The notes beneath the pieces are model-generated. The model made no database searches. It saw only the letters and a program-made list of their open reading frames with translations, and was not told where the DNA came from. DNA of 64,000 nt from Vagococcus teuberi (GTDB lineage: Bacteria; Bacillota; Bacilli; Lactobacillales; Vagococcaceae), in contig NZ_CP017267.1 in assembly GCF_001870205.1 (NCBI RefSeq), forward strand, positions 112,501-176,500, read 5' to 3'. Within the stretch, counting starts at the first letter, position 1. Each line of letters begins with the position of its first letter. This document shows, piece by piece, positions 26,153 to 36,028 of the stretch. The position numbers were made by a program, and so were the translations under genes.

Positions 26153-28917
26153 AAATAAGACGATTATATATAAATGGGTTTGGAAAATTTAATAATCAAG
26201 TCTTCAATCTTAAGGAAGATAATCAGCTCATTTTTGGTGACAATGAATCTGGAAAATCTACGCTTTATCATTTCATTCGCACGATTTTATTTGGGTTTCC
26301 TAAGAAAAGAGACATGGTACGTGATTTCACTCCAGTAGAAGGTGCAACGTATGGTGGTCATATTATTGTGGATCATCCTATTCATGGAGAGTTATATATC
26401 GAACGTTTCAAAGAAAAGAATAAAGGTCAAGCATATGTTAGATTAGAGGATGGTCGAGTAGGTGATGAGCACTTATTGATGTCGTTGATAACGCCACTAA
26501 CGAAAGAAGTATTTGATGAAGTATTTAGTTTTCAACAAGAACAACTGATTGATCTAAATGAGTTGAATGAAGTGAGATTACAGCGTTTGCTCCTAACGGT
26601 TGGCTTGACAGGCAGTGAAAGGCTGACAGCTATTTCAAATGATTTTTTAAAGGATAGACAACAAATTTATAAGCCATCAGGTAGAATTCCTTTATTAAAT
26701 CAACAATTGAAAGAATTTAATCGCTTAGAACAAAGCATTAGATTGGTTGAGGAACAGGAAAATACTTATCGTGCTAAATGGAATCGACGACTTGAGTTAG
26801 AAAAACTATTAGAAAAAGAGAAAAAAGAGCTTGAAGATAGTATGTCTCTTGAAAAAACATTACTGGAGCAACAAAAATATTTCCCACTTTATACTGAATG
26901 GCAGACGCTAAATCAAGAAACAGGTGGAAGTAGCACAGAACAAGCACCAAAAACGACAGTTAAAAGTGTGTCTGAAGCGTTGCAAGAATATAAATTCTTA
27001 ACGAAAAAAGAAACGGAATTATTAGAAAATCAAAGTGATATCATTAAAGACATCACGCCAGCTGTTCAATTTTATCTTGAAAATCAAGAATTATTTGACC
27101 AATTGTTAGATGATCAATTAAGTGTTCAATCTATCAGTGAGCGTCAAGAAGTGTTGCAACAACAGTTGGATGCTTACACATCTAGTAAAAAAGAGTTGTA
27201 CGATAAGTATCGTTTGTCAAATGCCTTACTTGATGTGGTGATTGAAGATAAAGAAGAAGAGTCGTTAAAAGAGCTAGCTGAAGCAGAGGAAGAGTTACTT
27301 AGAAAACAAGTCATTTTATCTAATGAAAAAAGTCGCTTGTCAATTAGACAACGAAATCTAGATAAAGAATTATCTAAATCAGAAAATCAGTTATCTATTC
27401 CATCAATGAGTCACTCAGAAGATGGTGAGATAGATGAGGCACCATTCTTTGATTCATTTACAATCAAAATGTTTTCTGGTTTGTCACTTGCGATTGCAGT
27501 CATGATGTTATTGTTGGCCATTGTTTTAGGATTGTCATGGTTGTACGTTATTGTAGCGGCATTTGTCGGTTTAGGTGTGTTTGGGTTTATTAAAGCAAAT
27601 AAAGTACCCAAATATCATCCTGTAACACCTGAAGAAGCGAAGTCTATATATAAACAGCAACTAAATGAAGCCGATCAATTGGCTGATGAGTTAAATGATT
27701 TAGAAAAAAACTTAGCAATTTTCAATGAACAAGAAGCGTTAGTAAATAAACAAAAAGAACAATGGGTGACAGCTTATGGTTTCCCTATGGATGAAACAGT
27801 ATCAATGTGGTTAACGACTTTACCAGTTTTTAGTCAATTACGCGATATCCAAAAAAATGAGCAAGAGATGACATTACAACTTGCAACAATTGATAAAGCC
27901 ATTACGTCATATAAAGAGTCTCTTTCATTTGCCAAAGATTGGATTCCTTTAGAAGGTAAAAACATACGTGAGAGCTTTAAAGAAGTTAAACAATTTGCTG
28001 ATACACAAAAAGAAGCCATCAACCGTTTGGAAGGTAGCGAAACAAATAATATCCAAAGTGAATTAGCTTCTATTAGACATCAAAAATCAGCTTGCCAAAC
28101 ATTGATTAATGAATTAACCAATCAGCATGAATCAACACCAATTGATGTAGCAAAAGAATGGTTAAATCGTCAAGAACAGTTAGGTCAAAATGCTAATCGT
28201 ATTGATGAGTTAGAACGTCAATTAGAAAATGTGTTTGATTTGTCTAAGAATTATAACTTATTGTCAATTAATAAAAGTTTAATGAAATTAAAAGCGGAAC
28301 AAGATGAGCATAAAGATCAAGAAAAGGCTTATCAAACCGAGTGGCAACAGATTGATTATGATATGAAACAAATGGAAAAAAATGGGTCATTGGATGATTT
28401 ACGCCAAGAGAGAGCAACTCAATTATCTAAGATTGAAGAAATGACGGAACAATGGTTAACGCTACGTTTTTCTGAAGAATTAGTGCAACGATTATTCCAA
28501 TATTTATCAGATCAACAGCTTCCAACGCTTTTAGGTACTGTCACAGGTTACTTCAATTTACTAACTAATAAAACGTATCACAAAGTTCTAGTTGAAGATG
28601 GTCAACTAATTATTGTAGACAATCATCAAAGGCAGTGGAAAATCGACCAATTATCAACAGGGACAAAAGACCAGTTGTATATGGCCTTTCGTTTAGCCTT
28701 TATTCACTTGCATAGTGAAGATTATGGCTCACCGATTATTATTGATGATGGTTGGTTGCACTTTGATGACACACGTAAAGTAACACTGTTTAAGTTATTA
28801 GATATGTTAGGTAAAGATAACCAAGTAATCTGTTTAACGTCTGATACAACCATGAGGGATTATTTTGAAACAAAAGATAAGTCTGTATTGGTTATTGGAA
28901 AGGAAGAAACAGCATGA
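26149..28917 (+). CDS. yhaN: SbcC/Rad50-like ATPase YhaN
   Basis: 922 residues. The N-terminal ABC half has Walker A GDNESGKSTLYHF (about residues 35-45). A long coiled coil with an insertion follows, and in its middle is an unusual pair of hydrophobic helices (about 440-480, MFSGLSLAIAVMMLLLAIVL). The C-terminal half has the signature LSTGTKDQLYMAFRLAF and Walker B PIIIDDGW. The family pairs with YhaO as an SbcCD-like complex; the membrane hairpin is a feature of YhaN. The genes overlap at both ends by ATGA (yhaO before, yhaM after), showing tight coupling. Confidence 0.9.
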   Translation: MKIRRLYINGFGKFNNQVFNLKEDNQLIFGDNESGKSTLYHFIRTILFGFPKKRDMVRDFTPVEGATYGGHIIVDHPIHGELYIERFKEKNKGQAYVRLEDGRVGDEHLLMSLITPLTKEVFDEVFSFQQEQLIDLNELNEVRLQRLLLTVGLTGSERLTAISNDFLKDRQQIYKPSGRIPLLNQQLKEFNRLEQSIRLVEEQENTYRAKWNRRLELEKLLEKEKKELEDSMSLEKTLLEQQKYFPLYTEWQTLNQETGGSSTEQAPKTTVKSVSEALQEYKFLTKKETELLENQSDIIKDITPAVQFYLENQELFDQLLDDQLSVQSISERQEVLQQQLDAYTSSKKELYDKYRLSNALLDVVIEDKEEESLKELAEAEEELLRKQVILSNEKSRLSIRQRNLDKELSKSENQLSIPSMSHSEDGEIDEAPFFDSFTIKMFSGLSLAIAVMMLLLAIVLGLSWLYVIVAAFVGLGVFGFIKANKVPKYHPVTPEEAKSIYKQQLNEADQLADELNDLEKNLAIFNEQEALVNKQKEQWVTAYGFPMDETVSMWLTTLPVFSQLRDIQKNEQEMTLQLATIDKAITSYKESLSFAKDWIPLEGKNIRESFKEVKQFADTQKEAINRLEGSETNNIQSELASIRHQKSACQTLINELTNQHESTPIDVAKEWLNRQEQLGQNANRIDELERQLENVFDLSKNYNLLSINKSLMKLKAEQDEHKDQEKAYQTEWQQIDYDMKQMEKNGSLDDLRQERATQLSKIEEMTEQWLTLRFSEELVQRLFQYLSDQQLPTLLGTVTGYFNLLTNKTYHKVLVEDGQLIIVDNHQRQWKIDQLSTGTKDQLYMAFRLAFIHLHSEDYGSPIIIDDGWLHFDDTRKVTLFKLLDMLGKDNQVICLTSDTTMRDYFETKDKSVLVIGKEETA

Positions 28918-29855
28918 AAAAATTGAGAGATTTAGTAGTAGATGAAACGTTTGAAACATTTGTTTTGCTCAAAACAGCAGATGTTCGAGTCGCTAGAAAT
29001 GGTAAAAAGTTTATCGCGTTTACTTTTCAAGATAACTCAGGCACAATAGATGGCAAGTATTGGGGTGCGTCAGATGAAGACATTGCGACATTTACTACAG
29101 GAAATGTTGTGTTGTTAAACGGAAAGCGTGAACTTTATCAAAATATGCCACAAGTGAAAATTATGCATCTTCGTTTGGCTAAAGAAGGTGAGCCAACAGA
29201 TCCATCATTATACATGGAAAAAGCACCGATTGATATTGATGAGATGAAGCAAGAATTCAATGATTATTTGTTAGATATTACGCAAGCAAAATGGCATCGA
29301 ATTGTCCGTCATATTTTTAGTAAATATCAAAAAGAATTCTTTGATTATCCGGCTGCAAAACGTAATCATCATGCGTTTGCCGGAGGTCTTGCTTTTCATA
29401 CATTAACGATGTTACGATTGGCAAAATCAGTGGCAAATGAATACTCTGAGTTGAATCCATCTTTATTATATGCAGGGGTGATGTTGCATGATTTAGGGAA
29501 AGTCCATGAACTGTCAGGGCCAGTTGCAACAGAGTATACATTAGCTGGTAATTTATTGGGACATATTGTCTTGATTGATGAGGAAATTACAACAGCATGT
29601 ATTGAATTAAACATACCTGAATTAGATGAGGAAGTATTAGTTTTAAAACATGTGGTATTAGCTCATCATGGTCTGTTAGAATATGGTTCTCCTGTTAGAC
29701 CGAAAATTATGGAAGCAGAAGTCCTACATCATTTAGATAATCTAGATGCGTCAATTCAGATGATGCTAGGTTCTTTAAAACAAATTAATCCAGGTGAGTA
29801 TACTGAGCGTATTTTTGGATTAGATAATCGTAACTTTTACTTGCCAAATATATAA
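28914..29855 (+). CDS. yhaM: 3'-5' exoribonuclease YhaM
   Basis: 313 residues, the family's usual length. An N-terminal OB-fold nucleic-acid binding domain (KFIAFTFQDNSGTIDGKYWG) is followed by an HD domain with HHAFAGGLAFHT, MLHDLGKVHEL and LAHHGLLEYGSP as metal ligands. YhaM trims RNA 3' ends (and DNA in vitro) with Mn2+ or Co2+. The 4-bp overlap with yhaN places it in the yhaONM operon. Confidence 0.93.
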   Translation: MKKLRDLVVDETFETFVLLKTADVRVARNGKKFIAFTFQDNSGTIDGKYWGASDEDIATFTTGNVVLLNGKRELYQNMPQVKIMHLRLAKEGEPTDPSLYMEKAPIDIDEMKQEFNDYLLDITQAKWHRIVRHIFSKYQKEFFDYPAAKRNHHAFAGGLAFHTLTMLRLAKSVANEYSELNPSLLYAGVMLHDLGKVHELSGPVATEYTLAGNLLGHIVLIDEEITTACIELNIPELDEEVLVLKHVVLAHHGLLEYGSPVRPKIMEAEVLHHLDNLDASIQMMLGSLKQINPGEYTERIFGLDNRNFYLPNI

Positions 29856-29897
29856 AAAACTTTTCAGCGTGGTTAGTTCTACGCTGAAAAGTTTTTA
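29856..29897. terminator. Bidirectional terminator between yhaM and sortase
   Basis: AAAACTTTTCAGCGT and ACGCTGAAAAGTTTT form a long perfect stem with A runs on one side and T runs on the other, so it can end both converging transcripts. Confidence 0.88.
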
Positions 29898-29904
29898 TTT
29901 TGTC

Positions 29905-30675
29905 TTAATAATAATTATTTTGAGCTAATTCAAAGGCATCATGCATATCTTTAGGTGCCTTTTTACCATTAACTTTCTTAACTAGCTCACCTTGTAAAAT
30001 GAGGCGGTGCTCACCTGAAGTATCACATGTGACTAATGTGACTTGTCGTTTTCCCGGAACGTCTTCGATGACGTCAACACGAGTTGGTTCAACGTACTCT
30101 TTCGTTGTGACTTTATATTCGTAAATATATTCTAAGTCGGTTAAATAAATAGAGGATCCTAATTCTACTCGAACTAGTGGTGCGAATAAAAGGGTTGGAT
30201 CATACATATAATGACTTGCTAGAGCATAATTTCCATTACCCATTGTTTGGTCAGGTTTCATTGTTCCGGCACCGACTGAAATGACGTAATTAGACACACC
30301 TTTTAAAATTGGTAAATTTAAATCCACGCTAGGGATAGCGATTCCGCCAATAACATCTCCTACATCACGGCCACGAGACTTTGTTACCGTGTTAAAGTCT
30401 AAAGACTCAACTTGGTCAAAATCAAATGTTGCATCTTTCTTTTCATTTTTGACGACATCTTCTCGTGTAATTTTATTAACTTTATATTGAGCAGTATTTT
30501 CTTTTACTAAAAAGTTTTTAATTTGGTTATTAAAAATTAATGCAACGCCTAAAAGAAATAGAATCACCATAATGAGATTAAAAAAGAAGTTTTTAATTTT
30601 TTGTCCTATTGTTTTTTGAGATTTTTTATGTTTGGTTGATCGTCTATTTTGTGTCGTGTCTTGTTTTTTAGATAT
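29905..30675 (-). CDS. srtA: Class A sortase, apparent ATA start codon
   Basis: The catalytic part is clear: ALASHYM (His), TLVTCDTSG (Cys) and HRLILQGEL (Arg), the triad of sortase A, which anchors LPxTG proteins to the wall. The first standard start in frame (ATG at 30568-30570) falls inside the membrane anchor (MVILFLLGVALIFNN) and has no ribosome binding site. The frame stays open for 35 more codons, giving the expected basic cytoplasmic tail (KKQDTTQNRRSTKHKK). It reaches an ATA at 30673-30675, 8 nt after a perfect AAGGAGG (30684-30690). I therefore place the start there (256 residues), as a non-standard start or a mutated ATG. Confidence 0.85.
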   Translation of the reverse strand: MSKKQDTTQNRRSTKHKKSQKTIGQKIKNFFFNLIMVILFLLGVALIFNNQIKNFLVKENTAQYKVNKITREDVVKNEKKDATFDFDQVESLDFNTVTKSRGRDVGDVIGGIAIPSVDLNLPILKGVSNYVISVGAGTMKPDQTMGNGNYALASHYMYDPTLLFAPLVRVELGSSIYLTDLEYIYEYKVTTKEYVEPTRVDVIEDVPGKRQVTLVTCDTSGEHRLILQGELVKKVNGKKAPKDMHDAFELAQNNYY

Positions 30676-30683
30676 AAGAGTAG

Positions 30684-30690
30684 CCTCCTT
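30684..30690 (-). promoter_or_regulatory. Ribosome binding site that decides the sortase start
   Basis: AAGGAGG on the minus strand, 8 nt before the ATA codon at 30673-30675. No ATG, GTG or TTG in the sortase frame lies at a suitable distance from it. Confidence 0.75.
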
Positions 30691-30910
30691 TTTTTATAAT
30701 TCTAACAATTATCATACCATAATTAATAAAAAAATAAAGAAAGGAAGATTATAAAATGTTACATTATTATGTCGTTTTTCAAAAAAAAGAAGTGCTTTTT
30801 GTAACCTAAACGTAATTAAACTACAGGTGGTTATCTGTTCATTTTGTTGTAGGAAAATGGTATAGTTATATTAGTGAAATAGACAAGTAAAAGAAAGTTA
30901 GGTGAAAGTG

Positions 30911-31675
30911 TTGCGACAAAATATATATGTTCATTTAGATGGCATTAGTAACTCTGTTTTAACAAAAGGACTAGGTCATCAGGACTTTGATCGTTATACT
31001 GTTCATCGCCCTAAAAATTTGTTGTTGCTTGGTGCTAGTGAAATTGAAGGGGAGTATGAAGCACATACAGGTTTTAGGGTCATTCGTGGACAAGAACAAG
31101 TGGATCGTTATTTTAGTAATCTAAATTATAATAATCGTCAGGAAATAAAGTGGCTTGATTTTGAGGAATATGATACTTTAAAGCGATTAACAGCTAATGA
31201 AATTGCGGAAATATTGTATTTATCTCATATGAAAATGCAATTGCGTTCGCCGTTTTTTTATAAATTGCAGAATAATTATGCATTCTTCGAAACAGAGCAA
31301 GAGGTTATGAAAGTATATTATCGAAATATTGATGAGTTTTATCAATCGTTAGCTAAGAAAATTACGGACAAGGTATTGTATCAATTGAATGCCAACCGGT
31401 CGATATTTTCAAAACGATGTACAACTATTAATCCTCTACCATATGATATAGTAAAAGAACTAAAAAGCCTTATGCAAGAAGGCACGGTATTTGAGTTTTC
31501 TCAGGTTGGTCTAGATGAGGGTGAGTATAGAATTCCAGTACATGTTGTTGAAGATAATTTACGAAAAATCGAGAGCAATCAATTGTTTATGGAAGAAAAA
31601 GTAGGTGTGCTAACTTATAAACATCAAAAGATGGCGTGGCATTTTACTCACATAAAGAACCCAATAGTATTTTAG
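30911..31675 (+). CDS. Conserved hypothetical protein, unrecognised
   Basis: About 254 residues. The start is uncertain: in-frame GTG 30902, GTG 30908 and TTG 30911 are clustered, and AGGTGA at 30900-30905 fits TTG 30911 best. There is no signal peptide, membrane helix or catalytic motif that I recognise. The sequence is rich in aromatic and charged residues (YKLQNNYAFFETEQEVMKVY) and looks like a soluble alpha/beta protein. It stands alone between the divergent sortase gene and ddl. Confidence 0.7.
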   Translation: MRQNIYVHLDGISNSVLTKGLGHQDFDRYTVHRPKNLLLLGASEIEGEYEAHTGFRVIRGQEQVDRYFSNLNYNNRQEIKWLDFEEYDTLKRLTANEIAEILYLSHMKMQLRSPFFYKLQNNYAFFETEQEVMKVYYRNIDEFYQSLAKKITDKVLYQLNANRSIFSKRCTTINPLPYDIVKELKSLMQEGTVFEFSQVGLDEGEYRIPVHVVEDNLRKIESNQLFMEEKVGVLTYKHQKMAWHFTHIKNPIVF

Positions 31676-31768
31676 TTGGATTTTTTATATAACAGATGAA
31701 AAATAAGGAATAGAATTTTATTACATTCTAGAGTATAATTAAATCCTAGCAAATTGAGGAGGACGACC

Positions 31769-32818
31769 ATGAAGATTTTTTTAGTATATGGTGGAAAAAG
31801 TGCTGAACATGATGTCTCAATACTGTCAGCATTTTCAATTTTACAAGCGATTTATTACAACTATTACTCTGTGCAATTAGTATATATTACTCAGGATGGT
31901 AACTGGTTAAAAGGACGCATTTATAATGAAGCGCCTTTAAATGAAGATGATTTACGTTTAACGATTGCTAATGCACAACCGATTTTGCCAAGTGATTTAA
32001 AAGAGGGGAATGCTGTGATATTCCCAGTACTCCATGGACCAAATGGAGAAGATGGAACTATTCAAGGATTATTTGAAGTTCTTAATATGCCTTATGTAGG
32101 AGCAGGTGTGTTAGCTAGCGCGTGTGCGATGGATAAAATCATCGGTAAGCAATTATTCCAACAAGTAGGTATTCCGCAGTTACCGTATGTGGCTGTAACA
32201 AAAAATGGTTATAAAGACCATCAAGGAGAGATTTTAGCCGAATGTGAAGGCAGTTTGATTTATCCAATGTTTGTTAAGCCAGCTAATATGGGGTCAAGTG
32301 TTGGAATTAGTAAAGCAGAATCTCGAGATGAATTAATTCAAGCAATAGATGAAGCGTTTCGTTTTGATCGTCGTGTCATTGTCGAACAAGGAATCGAAGC
32401 TCGTGAATTAGAGATAGCGGTTCTTGGTAACGATGAAATCCGAACAACTTTAGCTGGAGAAATCGTTAAAGATGTTGCTTTTTACACGTATGAGTCAAAA
32501 TACTTGGATAATAAAGTGGAGTTACAAATTCCAGCTGATATATCAGGTGAGTTGCAAGAAACATTGCAATACTATGCTAGAAAAGCATACCAAACATTAG
32601 ACGGCAGTGGGCTAAGTCGTTGTGACTTTTTCTTAACAGCTAACAATGAAGTCTTTTTAAATGAAGTGAATACAATGCCAGGATTCACACCATTTAGTAT
32701 GTATCCTTTGTTATGGCAAAATATGGGCTTAAATTATGGCGATTTATTAGAGGAATTAATCCAACTAGCTAAATTACGTTTTGAAAAAAAACAACAAATT
32801 GAAGTTGAACAGTTGTAA
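31769..32818 (+). CDS. ddl: D-alanine--D-alanine ligase
   Basis: 349 residues from the ATG at 31769, 8 nt after GAGGAGG; the in-frame TTG at 31754 is upstream of that site. It is an ATP-grasp enzyme joining two D-alanines for the peptidoglycan stem. N-terminal VYGGKSAEHDVSILSA, the central KPANMGSSVGISKA, YESKYLDN in the omega-loop region, and FLNEVNTMPGFTPFSMYP at the active site are typical of Ddl. murF follows 51 bp later after a small terminator-like hairpin; the pair is the usual ddl-murF unit. Confidence 0.95.
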   Translation: MKIFLVYGGKSAEHDVSILSAFSILQAIYYNYYSVQLVYITQDGNWLKGRIYNEAPLNEDDLRLTIANAQPILPSDLKEGNAVIFPVLHGPNGEDGTIQGLFEVLNMPYVGAGVLASACAMDKIIGKQLFQQVGIPQLPYVAVTKNGYKDHQGEILAECEGSLIYPMFVKPANMGSSVGISKAESRDELIQAIDEAFRFDRRVIVEQGIEARELEIAVLGNDEIRTTLAGEIVKDVAFYTYESKYLDNKVELQIPADISGELQETLQYYARKAYQTLDGSGLSRCDFFLTANNEVFLNEVNTMPGFTPFSMYPLLWQNMGLNYGDLLEELIQLAKLRFEKKQQIEVEQL

Positions 32819-32844
32819 AGTTGGACACATGTTCAACTTTTTTT
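32819..32844 (+). terminator. Terminator-like hairpin between ddl and murF
   Basis: AGTTGGAC and GTTCAACT (one G-U pair) followed by eight T, starting at the ddl stop codon. It may attenuate rather than end transcription into murF. Confidence 0.65.
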
Positions 32845-32869
32845 GTTGATGATAGAAAGAAGGAAGACC

Positions 32870-34243
32870 ATGAATTTATCAGTACGTGAGATTGTTGCAG
32901 CGGTTAATGGGGTAAATCATGCAATACAACATGAGGACCAATGTGTTGAGTCGGTAGAATTTGATACTAGAAAAGTGATTGAAAATAGTTTGTTTGTTCC
33001 TCTTAAAGGAGCAAGAGATGGTCATGATTTTATTCCACAAGCCATTGAAAGTGGTGCGTTTTTAGTATTATCAGAAAGAGAATTGTCAGAGGGTGTATCC
33101 TACATCAAAGTGGAAGATACATTAGTGGCGTTACAAAAATTAGCTCAATACTTTTTAGAAAAAGTTCATCCAAAGGTAATCGGTATAACAGGAAGTAATG
33201 GAAAAACGACAACAAAAGATATGACAGAAGCAGTATTGTCGCAACACTATAAAACATATAAAACACAAGGAAATTATAATAATCATATTGGCTTGCCTTA
33301 CACGATTTTATCGATGCCAGAAGACACAGAAATGCTTGTTTTAGAGATGGGAATGGACCATAAAGGTGAAATCGAAGTGCTATCTAATATCTCAAAACCA
33401 GATATCGCTGCGATTACATTGATTGGCGAATCTCATATTGAGTATTTAGGTTCTAGAGCTGGTATTGCGGAAGCAAAAATGGAGATTACGGCAGGACTTA
33501 AAGAGGATGGCGTTTTGATTATCCCAAATGATGAGCCATTGTTAAAACGAATGATTATCGATATACCACAAACGGTTGACACTTTTGGTATTGGAACAGA
33601 AGCGACTTTATCTGCATCTATCCTCTCAGAAACGAAAGTTGACACACAGTTTGAAACCAATCTATTTGAAGGAGAGGTATTTTCAATTCCTGTTTTAGGT
33701 GGATATAACGTAAAAAATGCTTTAATTGCATTATTGATTGGCCACTTTTTCAATGTGCCAGTTTCAAAAATGAAAAATGGGCTGGCAACATTTGATTTAA
33801 CTAAAAACAGAACAGAGTGGTTAAAAACAAATGACGGCATTGATATTTTAAGTGACGTGTATAATGCTAATCCAACTGCAATGAAATTAGTATTGGATAC
33901 ATTTTCAGCTTTGAAATTAGAAGGTAGAAAATTCATTGTATTAGGAGATATGTTAGAGTTGGGTGAGCTTTCAAATCAAATGCATGAAAGTGTCGCAGAA
34001 CATATTTCCCCTAAAAAAATTGATCAAGTATATTTGTATGGTGAACAAATGGAATCACTTTACAATTTGTTACATGAGAGAATGCCACAAGGGTCTATTC
34101 ATTTTTACCGAAAAACAGAAAAAAAAGAAATGATGACACATTTATCGGAAAAAATGCAGCCAAAAGATACTGTTTTTCTGAAAGCAAGCAATGGAATGGG
34201 ACTGAGTGAAGTGGTAGAATTTTTATTAAAAAGTCACGAATAG
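32870..34243 (+). CDS. murF: UDP-N-acetylmuramoyl-tripeptide--D-alanyl-D-alanine ligase
   Basis: 457 residues from the ATG at 32870, preceded by GAAGGAAG; upstream in-frame starts lie in the ddl terminator. It is a Mur ligase with the ATP-binding GITGSNGKTTTKDM, GNYNNHIGLPYT, LEMGMDHKGEI, and the C-terminal domain with DVYNANPTAM and LGDMLELG. It adds the D-Ala-D-Ala made by Ddl to the UDP-MurNAc-tripeptide in the cytosol. Confidence 0.95.
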   Translation: MNLSVREIVAAVNGVNHAIQHEDQCVESVEFDTRKVIENSLFVPLKGARDGHDFIPQAIESGAFLVLSERELSEGVSYIKVEDTLVALQKLAQYFLEKVHPKVIGITGSNGKTTTKDMTEAVLSQHYKTYKTQGNYNNHIGLPYTILSMPEDTEMLVLEMGMDHKGEIEVLSNISKPDIAAITLIGESHIEYLGSRAGIAEAKMEITAGLKEDGVLIIPNDEPLLKRMIIDIPQTVDTFGIGTEATLSASILSETKVDTQFETNLFEGEVFSIPVLGGYNVKNALIALLIGHFFNVPVSKMKNGLATFDLTKNRTEWLKTNDGIDILSDVYNANPTAMKLVLDTFSALKLEGRKFIVLGDMLELGELSNQMHESVAEHISPKKIDQVYLYGEQMESLYNLLHERMPQGSIHFYRKTEKKEMMTHLSEKMQPKDTVFLKASNGMGLSEVVEFLLKSHE

Positions 34244-34364
34244 ACAAGGTTTTATTGTTAATTATTGGATAATATGATAGTATTATACGAATGCCTATTT
34301 TCATTTTTTTTCATTATATAAAAAGAAAAGCAGTCGATATAGCAACAAACTAGGAGGATATCAT

Positions 34365-35909
34365 TTGAAATTTAGTGAATTACAGTTAGAAAAAAGCTTA
34401 TTACAAGCAATCGAAAATATTGGGTTTGAAGAAGCAACGCCCGTACAAAGTGCCACAATTCCATTAGCTTTAGAAGGAAAAGACGTTATTGGTCAAGCAC
34501 AGACAGGTACTGGTAAAACAGCCGCTTTTGGGTTACCGATGTTAAATAAAATTGACCCTAATAGACCTGAGTTACAAGGATTAGTTATTGCACCAACACG
34601 TGAATTAGCTATTCAAACACAAGAAGAATTATACCGTTTAGGTAAAGAGAAAAAAATTAAAGTTCAATCAGTTTATGGTGGAGCAGATATTGGTCGACAA
34701 ATTCGTGCGTTAAAAAACAAACCACATATTGTTGTGGGAACTCCTGGCCGTTTATTAGACCATATTAACCGTCGTACGTTGAAACTAGATACAGTGGAAA
34801 CACTTGTATTAGATGAAGCTGATGAAATGTTAAATATGGGATTCTTAGATGATATCGAAGCCATCATCTCAAAAGTTCCAGCAGAACGCCAAACATTATT
34901 ATTCTCAGCAACAATGCCAGATTCAATCAAACGTATTGGGGTTAAATTCATGCAAGACCCTGAACATGTTCGTATCAAAGCAAAAGAAATGACAGCTAAC
35001 CTAATTGATCAATATTACGTTCGTTGTAAAGAATTTGAGAAATTTGATATTATGACTCGTTTGTTTGATGTACAATCACCTGAGTTGACAATTGTTTTTG
35101 GTCGTACAAAACGTCGCGTCGACGAATTGGCTCGTGGACTTGAAATGCGTGGTTATAAAGCAGAAGGTATCCATGGAGACTTACCACAGCACAAACGTAT
35201 GAGTATTTTAAAGGCCTTTAAAAATGGCGAATTAGATATCTTAGTTGCAACAGACGTGGCAGCTCGTGGATTAGATATTTCTGGTGTGAGTCATGTTTAC
35301 AACTATGATATTCCACAAGATCCAGAAAGTTATGTTCACCGTATCGGTCGTACAGGTCGTGCTGGTAAAGAAGGTATGTCAGTAACATTTGTTACACCTA
35401 ATGAAATGGGTTATCTACATGTCATTGAAGACTTAACGAAAAAACGTATGACACCACTTCGTCCACCTTCTAAAAAAGAAGCAGTAGAAGGACAAATTGG
35501 TGCAGCGATTACTGAAATTAAAGATTTATTAGCAGCTAATGGTTTAGAAAAATATCAATTAGCAGCAAGTGATTTATTAGAAGACTACACAGCAGAAGAT
35601 TTAGTGGCGTTGTTAATTAAACAAATTTCTAAAGATGATGCAGCTGAAGTCCCTGTAAAAATTACACCAGAACGCCCATTACCAAACCGTCGTGGTAATA
35701 ATAAAAATGGTGGTCGTGGTAAAGGTGGTAACTATAGCCGTCGTAACAATAATAAAGGTGGCGGACGCGGAAAAGAGCAATATAACAAGAAAAAACGCTA
35801 TAACAATTCTGATGCACCTAAAAAAAATAATAACAACAAATCAAACAACAAACCATCACAGAAAAAAGATGGTGGCCGTGGATTTGTTATTCGTAACAAC
35901 GATAAATAA
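34365..35909 (+). CDS. cshA: DEAD-box ATP-dependent RNA helicase CshA
   Basis: 514 residues, started at TTG 34365, 8 nt after TAGGAGG. All DEAD-box motifs are visible: Q motif ([10 protein letters not shown]), [49 protein letters not shown] and [10 protein letters not shown]. The C-terminal 90 residues are a basic, Asn/Gly-rich tail with RGG-like repeats, typical of CshA/DeaD and used for RNA binding. It acts in ribosome assembly, cold growth and the RNA degradosome. It is monocistronic with its own terminator. Confidence 0.95.
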   Translation: MKFSELQLEKSLLQAIENIGFEEATPVQSATIPLALEGKDVIGQAQTGTGKTAAFGLPMLNKIDPNRPELQGLVIAPTRELAIQTQEELYRLGKEKKIKVQSVYGGADIGRQIRALKNKPHIVVGTPGRLLDHINRRTLKLDTVETLVLDEADEMLNMGFLDDIEAIISKVPAERQTLLFSATMPDSIKRIGVKFMQDPEHVRIKAKEMTANLIDQYYVRCKEFEKFDIMTRLFDVQSPELTIVFGRTKRRVDELARGLEMRGYKAEGIHGDLPQHKRMSILKAFKNGELDILVATDVAARGLDISGVSHVYNYDIPQDPESYVHRIGRTGRAGKEGMSVTFVTPNEMGYLHVIEDLTKKRMTPLRPPSKKEAVEGQIGAAITEIKDLLAANGLEKYQLAASDLLEDYTAEDLVALLIKQISKDDAAEVPVKITPERPLPNRRGNNKNGGRGKGGNYSRRNNNKGGGRGKEQYNKKKRYNNSDAPKKNNNNKSNNKPSQKKDGGRGFVIRNNDK

Positions 35910-35914
35910 TAGTT

Positions 35915-35947
35915 ATACCAATCTAATAAGATTAGATTGGTATTTTT
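35915..35947 (+). terminator. Rho-independent terminator after cshA
   Basis: ATACCAATCTAAT and ATTAGATTGGTAT form a perfect stem around AAG, followed by a T run. Confidence 0.92.
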
Positions 35948-36028
35948 TATTTGTAATAAAATGATTCTATTCGCTTTTTTGTTTTAATGTCGTTATAATA
36001 ACATTATCATCGAAAAGGAGCACCAATT

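Noticed and set aside
33433-33936. 167-residue minus-strand ORF within murF
   Set aside because: Complement of a conserved murF; no ribosome binding site and no recognisable protein pattern.
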